Shown: piece by piece, positions 42,194-52,749 of the stretch
Layout: the number at the start of each line of letters is the position of its first letter
How positions within the stretch are numbered: position 1 is the first letter of the stretch
Source of the DNA: Pseudolabrys sp. FHR47
Lineage (GTDB): Bacteria > Pseudomonadota > Alphaproteobacteria > Rhizobiales > Xanthobacteraceae
Length of the DNA stretch: 64,000 nucleotides
Assembly (NCBI RefSeq): GCF_005153485.1
Contig: NZ_CP039740.1
Location: forward strand, 1,863,001 to 1,927,000
Direction of reading: 5' to 3'
The notes under the pieces: generated by a model
The model's input: only the letters and a program-made list of their open reading frames with translations
What the model was told of the DNA's origin: nothing
Database searches by the model: none
Program-made: the position numbers and the translations under genes

Positions 42194-43819
42194 TCACATC
42201 TGGGTAATGTCGCGATCCTTGGTCTCTGGCAGGAAGATCAGGGCCACGACGAAGCTCATCGCCGCGACCGCGATCGGGTACCAGAGGCCCGAGTAGATAT
42301 TGCCGGTGGCCGCCACGATGGCGAACACGGTGGCTGGCAGGAAGCCGCCGAACCAGCCGTTGCCGATATGATAGGGCAGCGACAGGCCGGAGTAGCGGAT
42401 CCGTGTCGGGAACAGTTCCACCAGCCAGGCGGCGATCGGGCCGTAGACCATGGTCACGTAGATGACCAGGATCGCGAGCAGGATGACCGTCATCGGGTAG
42501 TTGATGTCCTTCGGATCGGCGCTCGCCGGATAGCCGTGGGCCTTCACTGCCGCGGTGATCGCCGCCGGCGTCGCCGCCGGACCGGCAAGAACCTGCTCAC
42601 CGATCTTCACGCTCGCCGGTGTACCGGCAGGCGCCGCCGTGTTGGCGTAGTTGACCGAGGCCGCCACCAAAGCCGCCTTGATTGTGTCGCAGGCGGTGGT
42701 GAACTTCTCGGTGCCCGTCGCCTTGAACTGGAACGAGCATTCCCTCGGGTCCGCCGTCACGACGATCGGCGAGCCGTTCAGCGCCGCTTCCAGCTTCGGG
42801 TTGGCGAAGTGGGTAAGGCCCTGGAAGATCGGAAAGTAGGTGATGACCGCGAGTGCGAAGCCCGCGAGCATGATCGGCTTGCGGCCGATCTTGTCCGACA
42901 GCCAGCCGAACAGGATGAAGAACGGCGTGCCGATGGCAAGCGCGATCACGATCATGATCTGTGCGTCGACGGCCGGGACCTTGATCGTCTGGGTCAGGAA
43001 GAACAGTGCATAGAACTGTCCGCCGTACCACACGACCGCTTCGCCGGCGGTGGCGCCGAGCAGCGCAAGGATCGCGATCTTGGCGTTCGACCACTGACCG
43101 AAGGCTTCCGTGAGCGGACGCTTCGAAGCCTTGCCTTCCGCCTTCATCTTCTGGAACAGCGGCGACTCGTTCAGCGAGAGCCGGATCCAGATCGAGACGA
43201 TCAGCAACACGGACGATAGCAGGAATGGCAGCCGCCAGCCCCAGTCACCGAAAGCCTGTTCGCCCATGACCGTGCGGATGCCGAGGATCAGCAGCAGTGC
43301 CATGAACAGGCCGAGCGTGGCCGTGGTTTGAATCCACGAGGTGTAATAGCCGCGCTTGTCCTTCGGTGCGTGTTCGGCGACGTAAATCGCCGCGCCGCCA
43401 TATTCACCGCCGAGCGCGAGGCCCTGAATGAGGCGCAAGGCGATCAACAGCACCGGCGCCATGATGCCCCACGTGCCATAGCCCGGCAGCACGCCGATGA
43501 AGAAGGTGCCCACGCCCATCAGGATCATGGTGATGAGGAAGGTGTATTTGCGTCCTATCATGTCGCCGAGGCGGCCGAAGATCAGCGCGCCGAAAGGACG
43601 CACCGCAAAGCCGGCGGCGAAGGCGAGCAGCGCGAAGATGAAGCCGACGTTCGGCGGCACATTGGCGAAGAAGTATTTCGCCAGGAAGGCGCCGAGGGTG
43701 CCGTAGATGTAGAAGTCGTACCACTCGAACACGGTGCCGAGTGAGGATGCGAAGATGACCTTCCGTTCTTCGGCGGTCATGCCGCGGTCGGTGAAACCGG
43801 TTACGGTTGTCGTTGTCAT
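42194..43819 (-). CDS. MHS-family MFS symporter (metabolite:H+, ShiA/ProP-like) with large loop insert
   Basis: The 541-residue inner-membrane transporter has the MHS start SSLGTVFEWYDFYIYGTLGA, motif A as GRLGDMIGRKYTF and its repeat GWLSDKIGRKPIM, and GLALGGEYGGAAIYVAEH. It is about 100 residues longer than usual because of a soluble insert (about residues 340-440: ADPRECSFQFKATG, TEKFTTACDTIK, QVLAGPAATPAAITAAVKAH) between two late membrane segments. Substrates in the family include shikimate, osmolytes, alpha-ketoglutarate and organic acids; not resolved here. Confidence 0.9.
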   Translation of the reverse strand: MTTTTVTGFTDRGMTAEERKVIFASSLGTVFEWYDFYIYGTLGAFLAKYFFANVPPNVGFIFALLAFAAGFAVRPFGALIFGRLGDMIGRKYTFLITMILMGVGTFFIGVLPGYGTWGIMAPVLLIALRLIQGLALGGEYGGAAIYVAEHAPKDKRGYYTSWIQTTATLGLFMALLLILGIRTVMGEQAFGDWGWRLPFLLSSVLLIVSIWIRLSLNESPLFQKMKAEGKASKRPLTEAFGQWSNAKIAILALLGATAGEAVVWYGGQFYALFFLTQTIKVPAVDAQIMIVIALAIGTPFFILFGWLSDKIGRKPIMLAGFALAVITYFPIFQGLTHFANPKLEAALNGSPIVVTADPRECSFQFKATGTEKFTTACDTIKAALVAASVNYANTAAPAGTPASVKIGEQVLAGPAATPAAITAAVKAHGYPASADPKDINYPMTVILLAILVIYVTMVYGPIAAWLVELFPTRIRYSGLSLPYHIGNGWFGGFLPATVFAIVAATGNIYSGLWYPIAVAAMSFVVALIFLPETKDRDITQM

Positions 43820-44087
43820 TGGCGTTTCCCCTGATGACGCGTTGCGCGTCGGTCTTTGGGCAGCGCCGCTGTTTGTTGATTTTCTTCGAGGCCGCCCTGA
43901 CCGTTAGCGATACGCCGGGGGCGCAAAGCGCGTCATTGCGCCTCTGGTCTTACGTCCAAAGGTTGAATGCGCCGACTTAAGCTATTGAATTCGTATAGCA
44001 AAAATGCGCAATCGGCCGCCGGCCGGGCGGCGAATTTTCTTCCGGAAAAACGCTGGAAAGTTCCGTCTGGCGCCGTCCGTAAAGGCG

Positions 44088-44363
44088 CTAGAGACCGGTC
44101 GCGATGCGCTCCAGCACGTCGATAAGCCAGGCTGCGGACTGCAGCACAGCCAGGCGCTGCGCCAGTTTGGCCTTGCGGAAGGTCTCATTGAGAAGTTTGA
44201 GCGCGCGCTTGTGGCCCGGATGCGCCTGAGCGGCGGATTCGAGCCGATTCAGCCGCGAGAGCAAGGCTTCGCGGCGCTTCTCGACGTCGTCGTAACGCTG
44301 GCGGAAATTCTCGCGCTCGGTGGGGCCGGTCGTGCCACCGGTAGAAGACTGGCGATTTGGCAT
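44088..44363 (-). CDS. Small coiled-coil protein of unknown function
   Basis: A 91-residue soluble, charged, helical protein (YDDVEKRREALLSRLNRLES, FRKAKLAQRLAVLQSAAWLI) with likely coiled-coil character. No signal peptide. I do not recognise it; codon bias and reading-frame integrity support it as a gene. It is flanked by gaps of about 270 and 190 nt. Confidence 0.6.
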   Translation of the reverse strand: MPNRQSSTGGTTGPTERENFRQRYDDVEKRREALLSRLNRLESAAQAHPGHKRALKLLNETFRKAKLAQRLAVLQSAAWLIDVLERIATGL

Positions 44364-44551
44364 TCCGATTAAGTTTAACTGCTGTCGTTAACGTCGCCCC
44401 GACGGCCCTTGTCGTTGAAGACGGCGCGAAAATCAAGCCCATCCACGCTTTCGCGCCGCGTGCGGGATTAATGTTACCCGACGATTGAAAGCGGTCGCGT
44501 AAATCGTTCGTATATTGTGCGAGGCGAGACATCACCTGTGGACCGCCCGCG

Positions 44552-44938
44552 ATGCGCGCCTCGATTGCCATTGCCGTCTTGATTGGAACTCTCGGCCTGA
44601 CGACGGCGCAGGCGGGCGATCTGTCCGGTTACGGCCGCTATTACGAATCGTATCCCGTGCGCGCGCCGCAGCTTCTCGTTTACGACGTCGAGCCGGGCAC
44701 CGAGATCCGTGCCTGGTGGGCGTCGCCGTGGCAGAACCGGCGCTATTTCCCGTCTACCGGCAAGAAGCCGAAGGTCGGCCGCCGCGAGAACCTCAACGCG
44801 CCGCGGCGCATCGCTGCGCCCGCGCCCACTTATTATCAGGAATGGTCGACGCTCTCGCTCTATCCGCCGCGTGTGGTCATGCCGCCGGCCGACGTGGCGC
44901 CGGGCAATTCCTTCTTGCCCCTTTTGCCGCCGAAGTGA
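44552..44938 (+). CDS. Small exported protein of unknown function
   Basis: The 128-residue product has a signal peptide (MRASIAIAVLIGTLGLTTAQA) and a Tyr/Pro/Trp-rich mature chain (YGRYYESYPVRAPQLLVYDV, TYYQEWSTLSLYPPRVV). No cysteines in the mature part. It ends 4 nt before the next exported-protein gene, so they are almost certainly co-translated. Confidence 0.78.
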   Translation: MRASIAIAVLIGTLGLTTAQAGDLSGYGRYYESYPVRAPQLLVYDVEPGTEIRAWWASPWQNRRYFPSTGKKPKVGRRENLNAPRRIAAPAPTYYQEWSTLSLYPPRVVMPPADVAPGNSFLPLLPPK

Positions 44939-44942
44939 ACCG

Positions 44943-45587
44943 ATGACCTTGTCGCGCATCAATATTGCAATGCTTGCTCTCGTCGCCGCCACGCTCGGCG
45001 CCGGAAGCGCCGAGGCGCAATGGTATTCGTCGGTGCAGTCCGCGCCGGCGCCGCTCTATCCTTATGCGCAGCCGAGCCGAACCGCGACCCAGCCTTACGC
45101 TGTCGAAGTCGCGCCCGGCGCCTATGTCATCCACCGGCCCGGCGAGGTCGTTGCGCCGGCGCGACGCGCAGCGCCGGCTCCGCAGGTCAAGTCTTCGCAG
45201 GTCAAATCTGTTCGGACCAAGAATGACCCGGCGCTGATCGAAGAACTGCGTCAGCGCGCTTCCGGCAACAAAGCCGTCATCAACACGACCAAGGTCGTTT
45301 ACAAGAAGCCGAAAGTAGTGGAGACGAAGCGTTACGTCGATCTGCCGCCGCGCGTGGTCGAGCGCTACACCGTCGTCGATGACACGGATGGCGGCAAGAA
45401 GGTCGAGATCGACGCGCCCGCGGCCGAGGCGCAGGGCAAGAAGGGCAAGCCCGCCAAGGATAAGGCCAAAGGCGGCCCTCGCGTCATCCAGGCTGATGCC
45501 GAGATCACCATCCTCGGCCCCGATCGCATGACCATCCAGCTCTATCGCAAGGGCGAGCTCGGCAAGCCGGGCGCGCGGTTGAACTGA
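44943..45587 (+). CDS. Exported protein of unknown function, basic and repeat-rich
   Basis: The 214-residue product begins MTLSRINIAMLALVAATLGA, with a signal peptide ending near GSAEAQ. It contains a short repeat VKSSQVKS, a Lys-rich linker (GKKGKPAKDKAKGG) and a conserved-looking end, ITILGPDRMTIQLYRKG. The ATG at 44943 directly follows the upstream stop; longer in-frame versions overlap that gene. Function unknown, perhaps envelope-associated together with its partner. Confidence 0.78.
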   Translation: MTLSRINIAMLALVAATLGAGSAEAQWYSSVQSAPAPLYPYAQPSRTATQPYAVEVAPGAYVIHRPGEVVAPARRAAPAPQVKSSQVKSVRTKNDPALIEELRQRASGNKAVINTTKVVYKKPKVVETKRYVDLPPRVVERYTVVDDTDGGKKVEIDAPAAEAQGKKGKPAKDKAKGGPRVIQADAEITILGPDRMTIQLYRKGELGKPGARLN

Positions 45588-45620
45588 CGATTATCAATGT
45601 TCAAGAAATAGTGGGCGGCG

Positions 45621-45652
45621 ACGGCGGGCTGGGGGGCCCGCCGTTTGCTTTT
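45621..45652 (+). terminator. Intrinsic terminator after the exported pair
   Basis: Arms ACGGCGGGC (45621-45629) and GCCCGCCGT (45636-45644) with a G-rich loop, then TTGCTTTTG. Confidence 0.85.
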
Positions 45653-45663
45653 GGGGGTGAGGC

Positions 45664-46524
45664 TTACGCTCGGCTGGCGATATAGAGCGACAGCACGGCG
45701 GCATTCGAGACGTTGAGGCTCTTGATCTCGCCGGGCATGTCAATGCGGGCGACCTTGTCGCAGAGTTCGCGCGTCGACTGCCGCAATCCCTTGCCCTCGG
45801 CGCCGAGGACCAGCGCCAGCGGCTTGCGCAGCGTCATGTCCGAAAGGTCGGCTTCGCCGTCGGAATCGAGGCCGACCACCATGAAGCCGCGCTCCTTTAG
45901 GGCGGCGAGGCCGCGGCCGAGATTCTGCACGGTGGCGAGCGGCACCAGTTCCAGCGCGCCGGAGGCGGCCTTGGCGAGCGCGGCGGTGGCGTCCGGCGAA
46001 TGGCGCTGCGTCGTCACGATGGCGGTGGCGGCGAGCGCCGCGGCCGAGCGGAAGATGGCGCCGACATTGTGCGGGTCGGTGATCTGGTCGAGCACCAGCA
46101 CGGTGCCGCGTGCCGGGACGTCCTCGATCGCCGGGGAGGGCAGCGGGTCCGTCTCGAGGTAGAGGCCCTGATGCACGGCGTCCGGGAGCAGGCGATCGTC
46201 GATGGCCGAGGGCCGCACGATCTCCGGCGCGATGGCGGCGGCGATGCCTTCCTCTTCAAGGCGGCGGGCGGCGTTGTCCGTGACCAGCAGGCGGCGCAGG
46301 CGCCGGTTCGGGTTGCGCAAAGCCGCCGTGACCGTGTGCCAGCCATAGAGAATGACGAGATCGTCCTCGCCCGACGCGGCGCGCAGGTCCTCCCGGCGGG
46401 CGCGGGTGAAGCGCTCGCGGCGCTCGACCTGTTCGCGGGTGGCGCCGGGTTTTGCGCCGGGCTTGGAACTTCGTGGGCCAGCGGGGGCACCTTTACCGGC
46501 GAATGGGGCGGGGCGTTTGCTCAT
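45664..46524 (-). CDS. rlmB: 23S rRNA 2'-O-ribose methyltransferase, TrmH/SpoU family (RlmB-like)
   Basis: The 286-residue protein has a basic N-terminal tail, a substrate-binding domain (VILYGWHTVTAALRNPNRRL) and a SPOUT domain with motif 1 LDQITDPHNVGAIFRSA, motif 2 LALVLGAEGKGLRQ and motif 3 IKSLNVSNAAVLSLYIA, the trefoil-knot residues of the TrmH family. RlmB modifies G2251 in E. coli; another rRNA or tRNA target is possible. The ATG at 46524 was chosen because the upstream in-frame extension runs into the tRNA-Tyr region. Confidence 0.92.
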   Translation of the reverse strand: MSKRPAPFAGKGAPAGPRSSKPGAKPGATREQVERRERFTRARREDLRAASGEDDLVILYGWHTVTAALRNPNRRLRRLLVTDNAARRLEEEGIAAAIAPEIVRPSAIDDRLLPDAVHQGLYLETDPLPSPAIEDVPARGTVLVLDQITDPHNVGAIFRSAAALAATAIVTTQRHSPDATAALAKAASGALELVPLATVQNLGRGLAALKERGFMVVGLDSDGEADLSDMTLRKPLALVLGAEGKGLRQSTRELCDKVARIDMPGEIKSLNVSNAAVLSLYIASRA

Positions 46525-46703
46525 GGCCGGGACGTTTAGAGGATCGCGGAGGTCGGGAATAGCGGGGGTCCGGCAATTTCCGGCAGGCTTCCATTGACTT
46601 CGGCGGTGCGCCTGCCCATAAACCCTGCCATCCCCGCGATCCGTCCGGTCCGGAAAGCCCGATTGTCCATCGGGATCAATGGTGTAGGACGGATGGGGAT
46701 CGG

Positions 46704-46788
46704 GGGAGAGTGTCCCGAGCGGCAAAGGGGGCGGACTGTAAATCCGCTGGCTATGCCTTCGTAGGTTCGAGTCCTACCTCTCCCACCA
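46704..46788 (+). tRNA. tRNA-Tyr (anticodon GTA)
   Basis: Class II tRNA: acceptor GGGAGAG / CTCTCCC, anticodon arm GCGGA-CTGTAAA-TCCGC with GTA at 46738-46740, long variable arm, T-arm GTAGG-TTCGAGT-CCTAC, discriminator A and encoded CCA (46786-46788). Confidence 0.97.
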
Positions 46789-46849
46789 CCCATTCTCCGG
46801 ACGTCAGAGGTTTTCCAGACGAGGCCAATCAGCCCCGACCTGATGCCTC

Positions 46850-48385
46850 TCATACAGTGAGCGCCGGCAGGATGTCGTCCGAGATCGGGGCGACAAGGGC
46901 GCCGGACGCCACCAGGCCGCTCGCGGCGTCAAGATCGCTCGCCATATACCGGTCCTCTTCAAGCGAGGAGATGGCAGCGCGCACGACGGCCATCGCCTTT
47001 CGCAATTCCGGGCTGGTCATAAGAGGCGCGCGAAACTCGATTCCCTGCACAGCCGCCAAAGCCTCGATGCCGAGAATGGCGAATAAATTGTCGGTCATCG
47101 CCAGCAGCCGGCGGGCGCCATGACAGGCCATCGAGACATGGTCCTCCTGATTGGCCGATGTCGGGGTCGAGTCCACGGATGCCGGATGCGCCATTTGCTT
47201 GTTCTCACTCATCAAGGCGGCTGACGTCACTTCAGCGATCATGAGACCGGAGTTCAACCCCGGTCGCCTCGACAGAAACGCCGGCAGTCCATAGGACAGC
47301 GCCGGATCGACGAGCAGCGCGATGCGGCGTTGCGAGATCGCACCGATCTCGCAAATGGCCAAAGCCGTCTGGTCGGCAGCAAAGGCGACAGGTTCGGCGT
47401 GAAAATTTCCGCCGGAAACAACCTCATTGTCCGACAGCACCAGCGGGTTGTCGGTCACGGCATTGGCTTCGATTTCGAGCGTCCGCGCCACCTGCCGCAA
47501 CAGATCGAGACAGGCGCCGTCGACTTGCGGCTGACAGCGAATGCAATAGGGATCCTGGACGCGCTGATCTCCCTCAAGGTGGCTTTCACGGATTTCCGAG
47601 CCGTCGAGCAATTTTCGCAGCGCGGCCCCGGCATCGATCTGTCCCCGGTGACCGCGCAGGGCGTGAATGTCCGGGTGAAAGGGAGCGGAAGACCCCATGG
47701 CCGCGTCGGTGGACAAGGCGCCGGTCACCAGCGCGGTCTGCGCGGCACGATGCGCTCTGAACAGTCCCGCAAGCGCGAGTGCGGTGGATACCTGCGTCCC
47801 ATTGATCAAGGCGAGGCCTTCCTTGGCGGCGAGAACCACCGGCGTCAGTCCTGCCTTGCGAAGCGCATCGCCTGCGGCAAGCTTCGCGTCTCCAAAGAAA
47901 GCCTCGCCTTCGCCCATCATCACCGCCGCCATATGGGCGAGCGGCGCCAGGTCCCCCGATGCGCCAACGGATCCCTTCTCGGGGATGTAGGGGATGACAC
48001 CCTTGTGCAACATCGCTTCGATCAGGCGGATGAGCTCAAGACGAACCCCTGAAGCGCCGCGGCCGAGCGAGATCAGTTTCAACGCCATGATCAGGCGAAC
48101 AATGTTCTCCGGCAGCGCGTGACCGACGCCGCAACAGTGCGACAAGATGAGATTGCGCTGAAGCGTCGTCACGTCGGAATTGTCGATCTTGACCGATGCC
48201 AGCTTTCCGAATCCCGTATTGATACCGTAGACGGCCGCATTGCCGGCGGCGACTTCGGCGATGCGCTGTGCGCTCTTGTTCATGGCAACGTCAAATTGCC
48301 GATCAAGGCTCGCGGAGCCGCTGTTCCAGTAAATGTCAGCGAGTTCGTGCAGTGAGACCCGGCCGGGATGAAGCGTGACAGTCAT
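46850..48385 (-). CDS. hutH: Histidine ammonia-lyase
   Basis: First step of histidine degradation: deaminates histidine to urocanate. The 511-residue product has the MIO-forming Ala-Ser-Gly in [15 protein letters not shown] near residue 142, [12 protein letters not shown] in the N-terminal part, and [20 protein letters not shown] in the C-terminal part. Last gene of the minus-strand hut operon, 9 nt after hutD. Full length and intact. Confidence 0.97.
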   Translation of the reverse strand: MTVTLHPGRVSLHELADIYWNSGSASLDRQFDVAMNKSAQRIAEVAAGNAAVYGINTGFGKLASVKIDNSDVTTLQRNLILSHCCGVGHALPENIVRLIMALKLISLGRGASGVRLELIRLIEAMLHKGVIPYIPEKGSVGASGDLAPLAHMAAVMMGEGEAFFGDAKLAAGDALRKAGLTPVVLAAKEGLALINGTQVSTALALAGLFRAHRAAQTALVTGALSTDAAMGSSAPFHPDIHALRGHRGQIDAGAALRKLLDGSEIRESHLEGDQRVQDPYCIRCQPQVDGACLDLLRQVARTLEIEANAVTDNPLVLSDNEVVSGGNFHAEPVAFAADQTALAICEIGAISQRRIALLVDPALSYGLPAFLSRRPGLNSGLMIAEVTSAALMSENKQMAHPASVDSTPTSANQEDHVSMACHGARRLLAMTDNLFAILGIEALAAVQGIEFRAPLMTSPELRKAMAVVRAAISSLEEDRYMASDLDAASGLVASGALVAPISDDILPALTV

Positions 48386-48394
48386 GTCGACCTG

Positions 48395-48979
48395 CTATGT
48401 GTTGGTGCGCTGGAAAACTGCCTCGTAAAGCGTGAGCGTGGTGACAGGCGTCATCATGACATCCTCATGGCCCGCGGAAAGCAGGACGCTGTCGCCATCG
48501 GCAAGCGTGTCCTGGATTTCGCTGGCTTCGATCCTGGCGCCGCCCCCCTGAACGAGTACAAATATGGCTTCGCCGGACGTCGCGATCCGGATGGGTTCGC
48601 TCAATATGGTGCGCGACAATGTGTGCCGCACCACACCGCGCCGGCTCATGACATTGAGATCGATAATGGAGCCGTCGATGAGATCGGCGCCGGACGCAGC
48701 ATCGGCCGGGAAGGCGAAGGGTTCGCTTGTCTGTGTCAGGTCGCGCTCGCCAAAACCATTGACGCGGAGCCGAATGCCATTGCCGTCGAGTACGGCGAGC
48801 GTCCGGTCGATGCCGGGAAAGAGCGAGAACGGACCGTCCATAGCCACATGCGCCATGCTGACGCGCCAGTCGAAGGCATCGAGCGCCGCGCCGTCCGGCG
48901 AGACGATAATCTCCGTCGTCTCGCCGCCGCCGTTCTTCCAGCGCATGCGGCGATAGTCTTTTGAGCGCAGGATGCGCAT
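48395..48979 (-). CDS. hutD: HutD-family protein
   Basis: Cupin-like protein found in many hut operons and thought to act as a governor of histidine use, not as a pathway enzyme. The 194-residue product has the family start RRMRWKNGGGETTEIIVSPD and FDWRVSMAHVAMDGPFSLFPG. It lies between hutU and hutH with gaps of 6 and 9 nt, so it is clearly operonic. Confidence 0.93.
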   Translation of the reverse strand: MRILRSKDYRRMRWKNGGGETTEIIVSPDGAALDAFDWRVSMAHVAMDGPFSLFPGIDRTLAVLDGNGIRLRVNGFGERDLTQTSEPFAFPADAASGADLIDGSIIDLNVMSRRGVVRHTLSRTILSEPIRIATSGEAIFVLVQGGGARIEASEIQDTLADGDSVLLSAGHEDVMMTPVTTLTLYEAVFQRTNT

Positions 48980-48985
48980 GGCACG

Positions 48986-50650
48986 TTACGCCATGCTCGG
49001 AAGTTTCAGCTTGAACTCCTCGGCACAGGCGATCGCTTCATCATAGCCGGCGTCAGCGTGGCGCATGACGCCGGAGGCGGGATCGTTCCACAGCACGCGC
49101 TCGAGACGGCGCGAAGCATCCTCGGTGCCGTCGGCGACGATGACCATGCCGGCATGTTGCGAATAGCCGATGCCGACGCCGCCGCCATGGTGCAGCGACA
49201 CCCAGGTCGCACCGCTGGCGCAGTTGATCAGCGCATTGAGGAGTGGCCAGTCGGATACCGCGTCGGAGCCGTCCTTCATCGCTTCTGTTTCGCGGTTCGG
49301 ACTTGCGACGCTCCCCGAATCGAGATGGTCGCGGCCGATCACGATCGGCGCTTTCAGCTCGCCCTTCGCCACCATGTCGTTGAAGGCCATGCCGATGCGA
49401 TGGCGGTCGCCGAGGCCGACCCAGCAGATGCGCGCTGGCAGGCCCTGGAACTTGATGCGCTTCTGCGCCATGTCGAGCCAGTTGTGCAGGTGCTTGTTGT
49501 CTGGCAGCAGCTCCTTCACCTTGGCGTCGGTCTTGAAGATGTCGTCCGGATCGCCGGAGAGGGCAGCCCAGCGGAACGGGCCGATGCCGCGGCAGAACAG
49601 CGGCCGGATGTAAGCCGGCACGAAGCCGGGGAAATCGAAGGCGTGGTCGAGGCCTTCTTCCTTCGCCATCTGACGGATGTTGTTGCCGTAATCGAGCGTC
49701 GGGATGCCCATCTTGTAGAAGTCGAGCATGGCTTGAACGTGTCCGACCATCGACTTGCGGGCAGCCTGCGCCACGGCCTTCGGATCGCTGCTGCGCTTGT
49801 CCTCCCACTGGGCGAGCGTCCAGCCCTTCGGCAGATAGCCATTGGCCGGATCATGCGCCGAGGTCTGGTCGGTGACGACGTCGGGCTTGATGCCACGGCG
49901 GACGAGTTCGGGGAAAATGTCGGCAGCATTACCGAGGACCCCGACCGAGACAGGCTTCCTGTCGCGGCATGAGGCTTCGATCATAGCGAGCGCTTCGTCG
50001 AGATCCTTCGCCTGTTTGTCGAGATAACCGGTCTTGAGTCGCATCTCGATGCGGCTCGGCTGGCATTCGACCGCGAGCATCGAAGCGCCGGCCATCGTCG
50101 CGGCGAGCGGTTGCGCGCCGCCCATGCCGCCGAGACCGGCGGTGAGAATCCATTTGCCGGAAAGGTCGCCGTTGAAATGACGGCGGCCGACTTCGACGAA
50201 GGTTTCGTAAGTGCCCTGAACGATGCCCTGCGAGCCGATATAGATCCACGAACCAGCGGTCATCTGGCCGTACATCATCAGGCCCTTGCGATCGAGCTCG
50301 TTGAAGTAGTCCCAGGTGCCCCAGTGCGGTACGAGGTTGGAGTTGGCGATCAGAACGCGCGGCGCGTCCTTGTGGGTCCGGAAGATGCCGACCGGCTTGC
50401 CGGACTGCACGATCAGCGTTTCGTCGTCTTCCAGCGAGCGCAGCGACGCCACGATGCGGTCGAAGCTTTCCCAATTGCGCGCAGCGCGGCCGATGCCGCC
50501 ATAGACGATGAGTTCGCCGGGCTTCTCGGCGACCTCGGCATCGAGATTGTTCATCAGCATGCGCAAAGGCGCTTCGGTCAGCCAGCTCTTGGCGGTGAGT
50601 TCGGTGCCGTGCGGCGCGCTGATCCGGCGGGCATTGTCGATACGGGACAT
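48986..50650 (-). CDS. hutU: Urocanate hydratase
   Basis: Second step: converts urocanate to imidazolone propionate using tightly bound NAD. The 554-residue product shows the NAD-binding [34 protein letters not shown], and the conserved [16 protein letters not shown] and [17 protein letters not shown] segments. It sits 18 nt after hutG in the operon. Full length. Confidence 0.97.
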   Translation of the reverse strand: MSRIDNARRISAPHGTELTAKSWLTEAPLRMLMNNLDAEVAEKPGELIVYGGIGRAARNWESFDRIVASLRSLEDDETLIVQSGKPVGIFRTHKDAPRVLIANSNLVPHWGTWDYFNELDRKGLMMYGQMTAGSWIYIGSQGIVQGTYETFVEVGRRHFNGDLSGKWILTAGLGGMGGAQPLAATMAGASMLAVECQPSRIEMRLKTGYLDKQAKDLDEALAMIEASCRDRKPVSVGVLGNAADIFPELVRRGIKPDVVTDQTSAHDPANGYLPKGWTLAQWEDKRSSDPKAVAQAARKSMVGHVQAMLDFYKMGIPTLDYGNNIRQMAKEEGLDHAFDFPGFVPAYIRPLFCRGIGPFRWAALSGDPDDIFKTDAKVKELLPDNKHLHNWLDMAQKRIKFQGLPARICWVGLGDRHRIGMAFNDMVAKGELKAPIVIGRDHLDSGSVASPNRETEAMKDGSDAVSDWPLLNALINCASGATWVSLHHGGGVGIGYSQHAGMVIVADGTEDASRRLERVLWNDPASGVMRHADAGYDEAIACAEEFKLKLPSMA

Positions 50651-50668
50651 TGTTCTACTCCTTGAACA

Positions 50669-51499
50669 TCAGGCGCGGGCGTAGTCGAGGCAGGCCTGGA
50701 GAATGCGTTGAAGTGTCGCGCGCATCGGCGCGGCGTAAGCGGGATCGTAAGGCGTCGGCCAGTTGGCTTGCGTGACCGGGCCGAGCTGCTCGTGCATGTA
50801 ACCGCGGCAGGCCAGCTCCATCTGCACGGCGTGAATGCCGTCGGCCGGCTTGCCGAAATTGCGCGTGATGTAGCCGCCCTTGAAGCGGCCATTGAGCACC
50901 TGCGTGCGCCCCGTGCCGGCACAGATTGATTGGATGGTCGCGGCGAGCGCGGGATCGCAAGACGCGCCCGAATTGGTGCCGATATTGAAGGTCGGGAGTT
51001 CGCCGTCGAACAGGCGCGGGATCACGGTGCGGATGGAGTGGCAGTCGTAGAGCGCGACCTTCGGGTGTTTGGCGCGCAGGCGTTTCAATTCGGCATCGAG
51101 CGCGGCGTGATAGGGGTCGAAATAGCGCGCGCGGCGCGCGGCGATCTCCGCGGCGCCGGGTTCCTTGCCATCCTTGTAGAGCGGCTCGCCGTCGAACGTT
51201 GTCGTCGGGCAGAGCTCCGTCGTTGCCTGTCCGGGATAGAGCGACACGCCGGATGGATCGCGGTTGACGTCGATCACGGTGCGCGAAATCGCGGTATGAA
51301 CGGTGGTCGCGCCCATGTCGCGGGCGAAATCATAGAGTTGGTCGATCCACCAGTCGGCATCCTTGCGCGACAGCCAAGGTGAGACGAGCCGCGACTCGTA
51401 CTCGGCCGGAATCTCGGTGCCGGTGTGCGGGAAGGAGACGACCAGCGGCGCATCGCCGCGATGAATCGTCAGCCAATCGCCTTGCTGGGTTGGACTCAT
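50669..51499 (-). CDS. hutG: N-formylglutamate deformylase
   Basis: Last step of the HutF branch: hydrolyses N-formylglutamate to glutamate and formate. The 276-residue protein begins [15 protein letters not shown]; it has [36 protein letters not shown], a metal-site [19 protein letters not shown], and [12 protein letters not shown]. The ATG at 51499 overlaps the hutI stop by 4 nt (ATGA) and has GGAGAGG upstream; an in-frame start eight codons earlier lies inside hutI. Confidence 0.95.
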   Translation of the reverse strand: MSPTQQGDWLTIHRGDAPLVVSFPHTGTEIPAEYESRLVSPWLSRKDADWWIDQLYDFARDMGATTVHTAISRTVIDVNRDPSGVSLYPGQATTELCPTTTFDGEPLYKDGKEPGAAEIAARRARYFDPYHAALDAELKRLRAKHPKVALYDCHSIRTVIPRLFDGELPTFNIGTNSGASCDPALAATIQSICAGTGRTQVLNGRFKGGYITRNFGKPADGIHAVQMELACRGYMHEQLGPVTQANWPTPYDPAYAAPMRATLQRILQACLDYARA

Positions 51500-52698
51500 T
51501 GGCCTCTCCACACGCGCTTCCACAGCGGATTGAAGCCGATGCGGTAGACAAGTTCAGCCGGGCGATCGACATCCCAAATGGCAAGATCGCAATACTTGCC
51601 GGCTTCGAGCGTGCCGATCTCGCCGAGACGCCCGAGCGCGCGCGCCGCTTCGCGCGTCACACCGGCGAGAGATTCCTCAACCGTGAGGCGGAATAGGGTC
51701 GAGGCCATGTTCATGGTCAGGAGCAGAGACGTGATTGGCGAGGTGCCCGGATTGCAGTCGGTGGCGATCGCGATGTGGACGCCATGCTTGCGCAGCGCCT
51801 CAACCGGTGGCAACTGCTTCTCGCGCAGCACGTAGAACGCACCGGGCAGCAGCACCGCGACGGTGCCGGTTTTCGCCATGGCGGCGGCGCCTTCCTCGTC
51901 GGTGTATTCGAGATGGTCGGCCGACAGCGCGCCAAAATCGGCGGCGAGCTTGGCGCCGTGCAGGTTGGAGAGCTGGTCGGCGTGTAGCTTCACCTTGAGG
52001 CCGGCCGCCTGCGCCGCCTTGAACACCCGCGCCGTCTGCTCGGTTGAGAAAGCGATGCCTTCGCAGAAGGCGTCCACGGCGTCGGCCAGATTCTCGCGCG
52101 CGATCTGGGGGATCGCGGCGCAGACCTCGGCGACATAGGCGTCCTTGTCGGTCGCACCCGGCGGCATGGCATGGGCGCCGAGATAGCTCGTCACCACGTC
52201 GATCTGCCGTTCGCCGGTGAGCATGCGTGCCGCGCGCAGCATGCGCTTTTCGGTCTCGGTATCGAGGCCATAACCGGACTTGATCTCGATGGTGGTGACG
52301 CCTTCGGCAATCAGGCGATCGAGCCGGGGCAGGGACTGCCGGATCAGCTCTTTCTCATCGGCGCCGCGGGTCGCCTTCACGGTCGAGACGATGCCGCCCC
52401 CGGCGCGCGCGATGTCCTCATAGGACGCGCCGTTGAGACGCATCTCGAATTCATTGGCGCGAGAGCCGCCATAGACAAGGTGGGTGTGGCAGTCGATCAG
52501 GCCGGGGGTGACGAGGCGGCCGTCGAGTCTGGTTTCAGCCGCGGCGGTCCAGCCTTTCGGCAGTCCGGCTGCGGGGCCGACATAGGCGATACGGCCGTTT
52601 TTCGCGGCCACGGCGCCGTTCTCGATCAGGCCGAAAGCGGCGCCGCCCGACGCCAATGTGGCTACCGATCCACCGTGCCAGACATGGTCGAATTGCAT
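51496..52698 (-). CDS. hutI: Imidazolonepropionase
   Basis: Third step: opens imidazolone propionate to formiminoglutamate. The 400-residue amidohydrolase has the metal-binding [57 protein letters not shown] and [12 protein letters not shown] start it at the ATG 52698 ([10 protein letters not shown]), preceded by GGGAGG; an earlier in-frame start would reach into the operator region. First gene of the minus-strand hut operon. Confidence 0.96.
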   Translation of the reverse strand: MQFDHVWHGGSVATLASGGAAFGLIENGAVAAKNGRIAYVGPAAGLPKGWTAAAETRLDGRLVTPGLIDCHTHLVYGGSRANEFEMRLNGASYEDIARAGGGIVSTVKATRGADEKELIRQSLPRLDRLIAEGVTTIEIKSGYGLDTETEKRMLRAARMLTGERQIDVVTSYLGAHAMPPGATDKDAYVAEVCAAIPQIARENLADAVDAFCEGIAFSTEQTARVFKAAQAAGLKVKLHADQLSNLHGAKLAADFGALSADHLEYTDEEGAAAMAKTGTVAVLLPGAFYVLREKQLPPVEALRKHGVHIAIATDCNPGTSPITSLLLTMNMASTLFRLTVEESLAGVTREAARALGRLGEIGTLEAGKYCDLAIWDVDRPAELVYRIGFNPLWKRVWRGQ

Positions 52699-52749
52699 GC
52701 CGTGCCTCCCGCAAATTCGTCCGCGAAGCTTAGGCCAGAAGCCTGGGAT

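Noticed and set aside
46704-46788. tRNA-Tyr as a possible attachment site for an integrated element
   Set aside because: No integrase gene and no repeated 3' tRNA segment lie nearby; the flanking genes are rlmB and hutH.
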